Notes under the pieces: model-generated
What the model saw: only the letters and a program-made list of their open reading frames with translations
Databases searched by the model: none
What the model was told of the DNA's origin: nothing
Position numbers and translations under genes: made by a program
DNA from: Mucilaginibacter sp.
Lineage (GTDB): Bacteria; Bacteroidota; Bacteroidia; Sphingobacteriales; Sphingobacteriaceae
DNA length: 8,238 bases
NCBI GenBank assembly: GCA_025934475.1
Contig: JAICXZ010000102.1
Coordinates: 1 to 8,238, forward strand
Direction: 5' to 3'
Shown here: positions 1 through 5,672 of the stretch, piece by piece
Position numbering within the stretch: position 1 is the stretch's first letter
Layout of the letters: every line of letters starts with the position of its first letter

Positions 1-3
1 AAG

Positions 4-37
4 AGGGGCCGCTGCTTAATTTTGCGGCCCCTGTTTT
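4..37 (+). terminator. Intrinsic terminator of an upstream gene
   Basis: A perfect 9-bp inverted repeat (aggggccgc at 4-12, gcggcccct at 24-32) encloses an 11-nt loop and is followed by g plus four T residues at 34-37. This is a GC-rich hairpin with a short U tract, reading on the + strand. It most likely ends a gene lying left of the window. The next coding start (51) is only 14 bases beyond it, so the mannanase gene either has its promoter within or before the hairpin, or receives attenuated read-through. Confidence 0.7.
17..24 (+). promoter_or_regulatory. Possible -7 box inside the terminator loop
   Basis: Bases 17-24 read TAATTTTG, a full match to the Bacteroidota -7 consensus TAnnTTTG. 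They lie in the loop and first stem base of the hairpin at 4-32. Transcription would start near base 31 and give a 20-nt leader to the ATG at 51. The matching TTG (-33 box) would fall left of base 1, so it cannot be tested here. The match may be chance in AT-rich DNA. Confidence 0.25.
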
Positions 38-50
38 AAATATGTGCATC

Positions 51-1226
51 ATGAAATTCAAAAGTCTTAGGCCTGCATTGCTTTTATCATCGTTCGCAGG
101 TATGTTGTTGATTAGTGCCTGTTCGAAAAAAGGTGAGGTGGTATTGAATAAACCGCCGGTTGATACGTCCGTTAAGCCAAAGCCGGAAGTATATAACTAC
201 GCGTCGCTTGCAGATTCTCTGCAAGATGCAACCTACAATACCTTTATATCTGCTGATCGTAATTATTTTGTGCAAAACAACACCGGCAACACATCTTTCA
301 ACTATTGGCCCCAGGCGCATATGCTTGATGTGTTGCTGGATGGTTTCCTGCGCACGAAGAATACACAATACACCCTGCGCATGAAGGCTCTATTGAACGG
401 TATCAAGGTTAAGAACGGAGGCGCCTATCCCAATGAGTTTTATGACGATATGGGCTGGCTGGCGAACGCTAGTCTGCGGACTTACAATGTAAATAGCGAC
501 CCGGACTACCTGACTGTTGCTCAAACTCTTTACACGGAGATAAAGGGTGGCTCCAACAACACCGCCGGTGGTGGCATTGCCTGGCAGCGGAGTCAGTTGT
601 ACTATAAAAACATTCCATCGACCGGGAATGCGACGATACTGTCCGCACGGTTTTATGAGCTGAATGGCAATCAAGCTGATCTGACCCTTGCCAAAAACCT
701 GTATAGCTGGATGAAAACCACGCTCGTTAGTTCAATGGGCGTTGTGTATGACGGCATCAACCGCAACCAGGATGGACAGATTGATAATTGGGAATTTACT
801 TATAACCAGGGGCTGTTTATAGGCTCCGCTGTTGAGTTGTATAATTGCACCAAAGACGCAAGCTATTTGCAGGATGCCGAATTGGTTGCCAATAACCTGA
901 TAGCCGATCCTAATCTAAGTCCAAATGGCATATTGAAAAGTGAAGGGCAAGGCGACGGTGGTTTATTCAAGGGAGTAGCCGTTCGTTACCTTACTGAGTT
1001 GATACAATTGACGGCCCTTGATGATGCAGACCGCACCAAATACGCCCAGTTTTTGCAAAGAAACGCGCAGACGCTATATGACAAAGGCGTTGCCCGACCA
1101 TCGATGATGATCAGCCCCGACTGGACAACACAGCCCTCGGGAAATACAGATTTGACTACACAATTAAGCGGCGTTATGATGATTGAAGCCGCCGCCGCAT
1201 TAAAAGCCAAATCAATGATTCAATAA
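51..1226 (+). CDS. GH76 family lipoprotein, endo-alpha-1,6-mannanase type
   Basis: Predicted to hydrolyse alpha-1,6-mannosidic bonds, as in the backbone of yeast and fungal mannan. The start at 51 is preferred over the in-frame ATG at 42 because it gives a standard lipoprotein signal: MKFKSLRP, a hydrophobic stretch, then lipobox LISAC with the acylated Cys at residue 24. The mature protein should be membrane-anchored. A low-complexity linker (about 25-50) precedes an alpha-helical domain. Family signatures are YDDMGW at 131-136, whose Asp pair 132-133 corresponds to the GH76 catalytic aspartates, and TYNQGLFIGSAVELY at 251-265. The length, 391 residues, is normal for the family. Residues 237-248 look like an EF-hand loop (NRNQDGQIDNWE). 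The residues after Cys24 (SKKGE) are not the acidic surface-export signal described for some Bacteroidota, so surface versus periplasmic location is open. It is probably cotranscribed with the GH92 gene 40 bp downstream. GH76 assignment is firm; exact substrate is inferred. Confidence 0.9.
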   Translation: MKFKSLRPALLLSSFAGMLLISACSKKGEVVLNKPPVDTSVKPKPEVYNYASLADSLQDATYNTFISADRNYFVQNNTGNTSFNYWPQAHMLDVLLDGFLRTKNTQYTLRMKALLNGIKVKNGGAYPNEFYDDMGWLANASLRTYNVNSDPDYLTVAQTLYTEIKGGSNNTAGGGIAWQRSQLYYKNIPSTGNATILSARFYELNGNQADLTLAKNLYSWMKTTLVSSMGVVYDGINRNQDGQIDNWEFTYNQGLFIGSAVELYNCTKDASYLQDAELVANNLIADPNLSPNGILKSEGQGDGGLFKGVAVRYLTELIQLTALDDADRTKYAQFLQRNAQTLYDKGVARPSMMISPDWTTQPSGNTDLTTQLSGVMMIEAAAALKAKSMIQ

Positions 1227-1266
1227 TATTATTGATAACATTAGCTACGCTATAAAAACAAGAATC

Positions 1267-3396
1267 ATGTTTAAAAAGAATCTCCTGGCAGTCGGCATGT
1301 TTTTGCTGGCCACTCAATTGTTAGTGGCGCAAAAAAAGCCAACTGACTACGTTAACCCATTATTGGGTACGGCCACGTTATGGGACGCTAAAGACCTCGG
1401 CTTTGTGCCTACGCACAGGACCTGGGGCGCCGAGGTATTTCCAGGCTCTTCAGTGCCTAATGCGATGGTGCAGCTCACACCGGTCACGCAGTTTCATAGC
1501 GGTTCTGGTTATCAATATGAGGATACCGTGATCTATGGGTTTGCTCACACCAGCAAGGGCCATTGGAATTTATGCAATGTGCCACTGATGCCGGCGACAG
1601 GAACCATTGACGCCGGCAATTACCAATCGGCATACCGCCATCAACATGAGACTGCGCATCCAGGTTACTATCAGGTTTACCTGGATCGCTACGGCATCAA
1701 TGCTGAATTGACTTCGACTTTGCGCTGCGCATTTCACAAGTACACCTTTAAGCCGGGCGCGGATGAGGAAGTGATAGCCAATCTCGCCATGTCGAATGAA
1801 AGGGTAAGAAGCTGGGACATTCGTAAGGAAAGCGACCATGTTTTCACCGGCTTTCAGCAAACCGGCGAAAAGATTTATTTCTACGGTATCGCGAATCATA
1901 AAATAGCGAAGATTGATTCGGCTAAAAAAGATCGGTTAATTGTTCCAGTCATTCATTTTAAGCAGGAGGACAAACCATTGGAACTGCAGATAGGATTCTC
2001 CTTTGTCAGCATAAAGAACGCCAAAGAGAATTTAGAAAAAGAGATGGCCGGAAAAAGCTTTGACCAGGTAAGGAAAGAAGCAACCGAAAACTGGAATCAG
2101 TTGCTGTCCAAGATTTCGGTTGACGGAGGCACCGAAAGGCAAAAGGGTATATTTTATTCATGCCTGTATCGTTCGTTTCTTTGGCCTGCTCTGCGGAGCG
2201 ATGTTAACGGAGATTTTACCGATCTGAGTGGGAGGGTGGTTAACAAAGGCTTTAATTATTACACCGAACCATCTCTTTGGGACGACTACCGGAACAAACT
2301 GATCCTGTTGGGCCTTCTATCCCCCAAGGTAACGACCGATGTTATTAAGTCGCTGATAGACAAAGGTGAAATCACTGGATTTATGCCCACCTTCTTTCAT
2401 GGCGACCATGCCTCGGTCTTTATTACAGGCTCATACCTGCGGGGATTGAAAGATTTTGACGTAGAGGCGGCCTACCGACTGATGCTTAAAAACGCAACAG
2501 TTGAAGGGACAAGAAAATATGTAGATGAATACAATACTAAAGGTTACATATCGGAGCTTGATGTTGCTAACCCGGTGACGGAAACGGTAACGAAGGCGGC
2601 TGTCACCAAAACGTTGGAATACGCCTACGACGATTATGCCGTGGCGCTGCTAGCCAGGCAATTAAACGATACGGCGAATTACCGTATGCTTATGAAAAGG
2701 TCGCGTAACTACAAAAATGTGTTTAATCCAGCCAATCGGTTTTTGGAGGGGCGCCTGGCTAACGGTGATTGGGTGAAGAATTTCAATCCATATTATCCAT
2801 ATTATGAGTATATGTACCGCGAGGCCAATGCGTGGCAGTCGTCATTTTTTGCGCCGCAGGACATGCCGGGTCTGATCAGTCTTTATCCAAACAAGCGCGC
2901 CTTCGAGGCCAAGGTCGATTCACTTTTCAGCATTCCGTGGAAAGGCTATGAGGCTTATAATATTTCGGGCTTTATCGGTCAATATTGCCAGGGAAACCAG
3001 CCCGACCACAGTTATCCATTCCTGTATTACTTTATCGGCAAGCAGGAAAAATCGCAAGTCATCCTGGATAGCATCATGAACCATTTTTACGACCTCGGCA
3101 AATACCACCTGGCATACGCAGGAATGGACGACGCCGGCGAAATGTCTTCCTGGTATGTATTTAATGCTATGGGATTTTACCCCTTTTCTCCGGCCGATCC
3201 GCAATACATAGTGTCGGTGCCACTTTTCAATCATATCCGGATCAGTCTAGCCAATGGCAAAACCTACTCCATAATCAAGAAAGGCTCCGGGAAAAAGATT
3301 TCGTCATTGAATTATGATGGGAAGCATCTGAAAGAATACGCGATAGCGGATAAAGCATTGAAGGAAGGTAAAACATTGGAAATAGGTACCCAATAA
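1267..3396 (+). CDS. GH92 family glycosidase with Glu-to-Gln at the catalytic acid site; candidate mannosyl-phosphate hydrolase
   Basis: GH92 enzymes are calcium-dependent, inverting exo-acting alpha-mannosidases. The 709-residue product starts with a type I signal peptide (hydrophobic core 6-20, likely cleavage after VA at 20-21), so it should be periplasmic. Family landmarks in order are VNPLLGT (29-35), FAHTSKGHW (92-100, where FSHTHLSG is usual), SLWDDYR (336-342), GDHASV (379-384), GNQPDH (576-581) and GMDDAGEMSSWYVFNAMGFYP (619-639, the GNDDxGxMSAW motif). The mature part covers the N-terminal beta-sandwich and the C-terminal (alpha/alpha)6 barrel with nothing missing. The notable change is Gln578 (CAG at 2998-3000) where family members have the catalytic acid Glu in GNEPSH. 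From memory, the same exchange occurs in the Cellulosimicrobium GH92 that removes mannose from Man-alpha-1-phosphate-6-Man, where the phosphate leaving group needs no protonation. It sits in one likely operon with the GH76 gene. Family assignment is secure; phosphodiester specificity is inference. Confidence 0.92.
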   Translation: MFKKNLLAVGMFLLATQLLVAQKKPTDYVNPLLGTATLWDAKDLGFVPTHRTWGAEVFPGSSVPNAMVQLTPVTQFHSGSGYQYEDTVIYGFAHTSKGHWNLCNVPLMPATGTIDAGNYQSAYRHQHETAHPGYYQVYLDRYGINAELTSTLRCAFHKYTFKPGADEEVIANLAMSNERVRSWDIRKESDHVFTGFQQTGEKIYFYGIANHKIAKIDSAKKDRLIVPVIHFKQEDKPLELQIGFSFVSIKNAKENLEKEMAGKSFDQVRKEATENWNQLLSKISVDGGTERQKGIFYSCLYRSFLWPALRSDVNGDFTDLSGRVVNKGFNYYTEPSLWDDYRNKLILLGLLSPKVTTDVIKSLIDKGEITGFMPTFFHGDHASVFITGSYLRGLKDFDVEAAYRLMLKNATVEGTRKYVDEYNTKGYISELDVANPVTETVTKAAVTKTLEYAYDDYAVALLARQLNDTANYRMLMKRSRNYKNVFNPANRFLEGRLANGDWVKNFNPYYPYYEYMYREANAWQSSFFAPQDMPGLISLYPNKRAFEAKVDSLFSIPWKGYEAYNISGFIGQYCQGNQPDHSYPFLYYFIGKQEKSQVILDSIMNHFYDLGKYHLAYAGMDDAGEMSSWYVFNAMGFYPFSPADPQYIVSVPLFNHIRISLANGKTYSIIKKGSGKKISSLNYDGKHLKEYAIADKALKEGKTLEIGTQ

Positions 3397-3593
3397 GTTG
3401 ATTGAAACATGTTTGCGGTCAGGTAGAGTGCGCCGGGCATTGTGTTCCTGGCGCCGTCAAATTCAGGTAAATTGACTCATAAGCGAGAAATAGCTATCAC
3501 ACAATTGCCATCTGTTTAGCTTTGTTGGCAAGCGAACGCAAAAAAAATTGAATTGCTTCGTCAAACAAAATCTAAATCAGCCATCTTTAATAC
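3397..3593 (+). other. 3' region after the GH92 gene, no gene seen
   Basis: No convincing ORF lies here. It holds a 10-bp perfect palindrome AAACATGTTT (3405-3414) just after the stop codon. A GC-rich hairpin follows: GCGCCGGG at 3430-3437 pairs with CCTGGCGC at 3447-3454, including one G-U pair, across a 9-nt loop. That hairpin has no T tract and so is unlikely to terminate alone. TAGCTTTG at 3517-3524 matches the TAnnTTTG -7 consensus, but there is no TTG about 19 bp upstream. The simplest reading is a long 3' untranslated region running to the terminator at 3594-3626. Confidence 0.4.
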
Positions 3594-3626
3594 AGGAGGC
3601 CGCGAATGGCGGCCTCTTCTATTTAC
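3594..3626 (+). terminator. Intrinsic terminator, probably ending the GH76-GH92 transcript
   Basis: GAGGCCGC at 3596-3603 pairs perfectly with GCGGCCTC at 3609-3616 around a 5-nt loop. A G-U and an A-T pair extend the stem to 3594-3618. A T-rich run (TTCTATTT) follows on the + strand. It lies about 200 bp past the GH92 stop with no other + strand gene between, so it most likely ends that operon. Its GGCCGC/GCGGCC core is also present in the hairpin at 4-32. Confidence 0.65.
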
Positions 3627-3697
3627 AATAATTCTACTGCCCAAACTGTCTTATACAGTAAAATTGTGCGCGAATCATTTTACAGGAATTTGAGTTG

Positions 3698-3790
3698 ATG
3701 TCAACCGTTAAACTTCTTGGAATTATGCTGATTTTATCCTGTTTTTTATTGACAGTAACTTCGACAAGTAAAAACAAAAAACCCTCGTAA
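3698..3790 (+). CDS. Doubtful 30-codon hydrophobic ORF
   Basis: An ATG-initiated ORF encodes 30 residues beginning MSTVKLLGIMLILSCFLLTV and ending TSTSKNKKPS. It has a Lys near the start, a run of about 15 hydrophobic residues with a LILSC sequence resembling a lipobox, and a basic hydrophilic tail. It could be a tiny membrane peptide, the remains of a lipoprotein gene, or chance in AT-rich intergenic DNA. Against it: the last codons lie in the stem of the opposite-strand tRNA terminator, no good promoter is seen, and the only purine-rich leader element (agga, 3684-3687) is rather far upstream. I do not recognise it. Confidence 0.2.
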   Translation: MSTVKLLGIMLILSCFLLTVTSTSKNKKPS

Positions 3791-3809
3791 GTTCCTCACT
3801 TACAAGGGT
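3771..3809 (-). terminator. Intrinsic terminator of the tRNA-Glu transcript
   Basis: Read on the - strand, an 11-bp stem (bases 3809-3799 pairing with 3791-3781, one G-U pair) closes a 7-nt loop. It is followed at once by TTTTTGTTTT (3780-3771). It lies 16 bases after the tRNA 3' end, so it ends the tRNA transcript. It also marks the border between the + strand mannan unit and the - strand genes. Confidence 0.85.
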
Positions 3810-3825
3810 AATTTTGATAGTTCAG

Positions 3826-3897
3826 TAGCCCGTAGGGGAATCGAACCCCTGTTTCAAGAATGAAAATCTTGCGTCCTAACCCCTAGACGAACGGGCC
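3826..3897 (-). tRNA. tRNA-Glu, anticodon UUC
   Basis: The reverse complement folds as a full cloverleaf. The acceptor GGCCCGT pairs with ACGGGCT (first pair G-U) and the discriminator base is A. The D arm is GTC...GAC with GG in the loop. The anticodon stem CAAGA/TCTTG has loop TTTTCAT, giving anticodon TTC. The T arm AGGGG-TTCGATT-CCCCT is standard. The length is 72 nt because of a slightly short D loop, and CCA is not encoded, so it must be added after transcription. It appears to be a single-tRNA unit with its own promoter (3997-4026) and terminator (3771-3809). Confidence 0.96.
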
Positions 3898-3921
3898 TTT
3901 TTCTAATTACGGATTGCGAAA

Positions 3922-3941
3922 TTTCAAATTCGAATTGGAAA
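3922..3941. repeat. 20-bp near-perfect palindrome upstream of tRNA-Glu
   Basis: TTTCAAATTCGAATTGGAAA has dyad symmetry with 9 of 10 pairs matching; the only mismatch is A3926 with G3937, and the core AATTCGAATT is perfect. It lies 25 bp before the tRNA 5' end, inside the predicted leader transcript. It could be an operator, a processing structure or chance. It is too AT-rich and lacks the T tract needed for a good terminator. Confidence 0.4.
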
Positions 3942-3996
3942 GTTTTCACTCCGCATTTGGCATTCCGATTTCCGGAATCTCTGCCGAAAGTGGGCG

Positions 3997-4026
3997 CAAA
4001 TATAATAACATTGCCGAATATGGCAA
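3997..4026 (-). promoter_or_regulatory. Bacteroidota-type promoter for tRNA-Glu
   Basis: On the - strand, TTG (4026-4024) is separated by exactly 19 bases from TATATTTG (4004-3997). This is a full match to the primary sigma factor consensus of Bacteroidota, TTG-N19-TAnnTTTG. Transcription would start near 3990 and run about 93 nt to the tRNA 5' end at 3897. No other gene lies between, and the AraC-family gene ends 35 bp upstream at 4062. The tRNA is therefore probably transcribed independently of the regulators. Confidence 0.7.
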
Positions 4027-4037
4027 TCTTGCAATGT
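4008..4037. repeat. Overlapping ATTGC/GCAAT dyads across the tRNA promoter
   Basis: ATTGCC (4010-4015) and GGCAAT (4022-4027) form a 6-bp inverted repeat around 6 bases. ACATTGC (4008-4014) and GCAATGT (4031-4037) form a 7-bp inverted repeat around 16 bases, reusing the same left arm. The two right arms share GCAAT in direct orientation, 8 bp apart. The set spans the -33 box and the spacer of the tRNA promoter, a position suited to a repressor or activator site. Function is unproven. Confidence 0.35.
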
Positions 4038-4061
4038 AAAAAATTGACAGTAAAAACAAAC

Positions 4062-4919
4062 TCAGGCGGCTATGACGTTCCGGTATTTGAGAGGCGTGGT
4101 TTTGTAACGCGTGCGGAACAACCTTATAAACGAGCTGGTACACTTGAAACCAACCATATTCACAATTTCATAAATGGGGTACTCCGTTTTGGTGAGCAGC
4201 AGTTGAGCCCGCTGCAACCTCAGATGGATCAGGAACTGGTGGGGCGATTGGTCATAAGCTAGCTTAAAGGTGCGCAGCAGGTGATTGACCGATAGACAGG
4301 CATGGTCGGCCAGTATCTCCAGGTTTACGTTGCGGTTGTAGTTGGCGTAAAGATATTCTTTAGCCAGGTTAAGACGGCGCAATATCTCAACCCTCGTGCT
4401 GTAATGCAAAAAATTGAGGTTGCGGGCTTTGTTCAGGATTTCTTCGTCGTAGATGCGATAATAGCTCATCAGGCAGCGGTTTAAGTATTCATTCAACTGC
4501 TCCTCGTCGTTGCCGCCGTTATCAAGGTATTCTTTCAGCTTGCCAACCGCATGTTTCATCTCCATCTTAAATGGATAGATGGTTTCGATCAATTCGGGCT
4601 GAAGTGAGCTTATATCACCGCCATTGCCTATGAGCAAATTCTCGTGATTAAAATCAGCCAGGAAATCTTCGCCGAATTCAATCGAAAACATACTCTCGGG
4701 CGTCAATGCACCAAAGTCGCTGGTAAACCGGGTGTCCTTGTTCAGAACGATAAACGAATCGTTATGAATGGATAGCTGGCGACGGCCAACCGTACATAGT
4801 TCGCTTCCGCCAAAAACAAATCGCATGGTAAATCTGCTGGTGGTTTGCGATACAGGTTTCACAGGAATAGTGCTGCTCACTATTTTGTTTCCGTTGCCTA
4901 ATACCTTGATGTAATCCAT
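4062..4919 (-). CDS. AraC-family transcriptional regulator
   Basis: A 285-residue DNA-binding regulator. The C-terminal third (about 182-280) is a classic AraC/XylS domain with two helix-turn-helix units. The first lies around 198-219 (LEILADHACLSVNHLLRTFK) and the second around 248-270 (PIYEIVNMVGFKCTSSFIRLF), followed by TPLKYR. The latter matches the family pattern of I..IA..vGF...s.F.r.Fk...G.tP..yR, with Thr replacing Gly before TP. The N-terminal 160 residues are probably the ligand-sensing or dimerisation part, but I recognise no named domain. The ATG at 4919 has an AT-rich leader and no Shine-Dalgarno sequence. It lies 119 bp downstream of the response regulator on the same strand, so it could share its transcript or use its own promoter. 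Dyads at 4956-4991 lie just upstream. Family assignment is firm; regulon and ligand are unknown. Confidence 0.93.
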   Translation of the reverse strand: MDYIKVLGNGNKIVSSTIPVKPVSQTTSRFTMRFVFGGSELCTVGRRQLSIHNDSFIVLNKDTRFTSDFGALTPESMFSIEFGEDFLADFNHENLLIGNGGDISSLQPELIETIYPFKMEMKHAVGKLKEYLDNGGNDEEQLNEYLNRCLMSYYRIYDEEILNKARNLNFLHYSTRVEILRRLNLAKEYLYANYNRNVNLEILADHACLSVNHLLRTFKLAYDQSPHQFLIHLRLQRAQLLLTKTEYPIYEIVNMVGFKCTSSFIRLFRTRYKTTPLKYRNVIAA

Positions 4920-4955
4920 AGTGGTATGTGATATAAAGTGCTCACTATAAAGTTA

Positions 4956-4991
4956 CTGAGGTGACTTCAGCACATTATCACCCCAATGGGG
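4956..4991. promoter_or_regulatory. Dyad elements upstream of the AraC-family gene
   Basis: Two dyads sit in the 119-bp gap before the AraC-family start. Bases 4956-4970 (CTGAGGTGACTTCAG) are an imperfect 15-bp palindrome with CTGA/TCAG ends and GT/AC inside. Bases 4981-4991 (CCCCAATGGGG) are an odd-length perfect palindrome. Neither is followed by a T tract on the - strand, so they are not good terminators for the response regulator gene. They could be operators for autoregulation or for the response regulator. On the - strand TAACTTTA (4955-4948) is one base from the -7 consensus, but no TTG is at the right distance. The rest of 4920-5038 shows nothing clear. Confidence 0.3.
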
Positions 4992-5038
4992 GGATTTTAA
5001 TAATTAAGGGCTTAGTTATGGCAAAATGCCGAAGAAAT

Positions 5039-5665
5039 TTAAATCAGCTTATTCTCTTTCGCTGTTTTTATAGCGTCCGCCCGGGAATTCACGTCGAGCT
5101 TGAGGTATATATTTTTGATGTGACTGCGTACCGTTTCCAGGTCGATGAATAGATCGCGGGCTATTTGACTACGGCTTTTGCCATCGGCAATTTGTTCCAG
5201 TATCTGGGTTTCGCGGCGCGATAGTGGCGATTCCTGGTTGCGCTGGAACGATTTGATCACCATACGGGCGATATTGACGCTCATGGGGCCACCGCCCTCT
5301 TTTACCTCGCGGATAGATTCGACTATCTTGATGGCAGGCGTATTTTTGGTGAGGTAACCCGAGGCACCGTTGGCAAGGGCTTCAAATATGGTCTTCTCCG
5401 ATTCGTATACTGTCAAAATCAGAATGTAGGCATGGGGCAGCAGGCGCTTCAACTTCGGTATGGCCTGGATGCCGTTTGTGCCGGGTAGTTCGATATCGAG
5501 CAACACAACATCCGGGCCATCATCGGCAATACTTTTTGCAGCTTCATCAAACGAAACATAGCTATTTACAACCTGGTATCCCTCACTTTGGCCTATCAAT
5601 AGAGCGTATCCCTCGCGTATGATCTGATCATCCTCAATGATCACTATCCTGATATCTCTGCCCAT
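5039..5665 (-). CDS. NarL/FixJ-type response regulator (REC + LuxR-type HTH)
   Basis: A 208-residue cytoplasmic response regulator. The receiver domain (about 5-120) has the acidic pocket E11-D12-D13, phosphoacceptor Asp57 (VVLLDIELPG), Thr85 in LILTVYE and Lys107 in YLTKNTP, so all phosphotransfer residues are present. The output domain (about 145-205) is a LuxR/GerE helix-turn-helix with the usual LSRRETQILEQIADGKS opening and a recognition helix in DLETVRSHIKNIYLKL. It should be phosphorylated by the kinase encoded immediately upstream: the kinase stop codon and this ATG are 7 bp apart, and the HisKA_3 kinase class normally pairs with this regulator class. The ATG at 5665 is preceded by AT-rich sequence without a Shine-Dalgarno motif. 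Targets are unknown. Confidence 0.95.
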   Translation of the reverse strand: MGRDIRIVIIEDDQIIREGYALLIGQSEGYQVVNSYVSFDEAAKSIADDGPDVVLLDIELPGTNGIQAIPKLKRLLPHAYILILTVYESEKTIFEALANGASGYLTKNTPAIKIVESIREVKEGGGPMSVNIARMVIKSFQRNQESPLSRRETQILEQIADGKSRSQIARDLFIDLETVRSHIKNIYLKLDVNSRADAIKTAKENKLI

Positions 5666-5672
5666 ATATATT

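Noticed and set aside
42..50. Upstream in-frame ATG at 42 as the start of the GH76 gene
   Set aside because: It adds MCI before MKFKSLRP without improving the signal peptide and lies very close to the terminator; the ATG at 51 gives a normal lipoprotein N-terminus.
3430..3454. GC-rich hairpin as the terminator of the GH92 gene
   Set aside because: The stem is good but no T tract follows on either strand; the hairpin at 3594-3618 with a T-rich tail is a better candidate.
3517..3524. TAGCTTTG as a confident promoter
   Set aside because: It matches the -7 consensus, but there is no TTG at 19-21 bp; the nearest upstream TTG (3505-3507) is only 9 bp away.
3826..3897. tRNA-Glu as an integration site with an integrated element beside it
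   Set aside because: I saw no integrase gene and no direct repeat of the tRNA 3' end in the window.
3957..4262. 101-codon + strand ORF
   Set aside because: It runs antisense over the tRNA promoter and the conserved C-terminal DNA-binding end of the AraC gene, and has no recognisable protein features.
5020..5030. GGCA-AAA-TGCC hairpin as the response regulator terminator
   Set aside because: The stem is only four pairs and is not followed by a T tract on the - strand.
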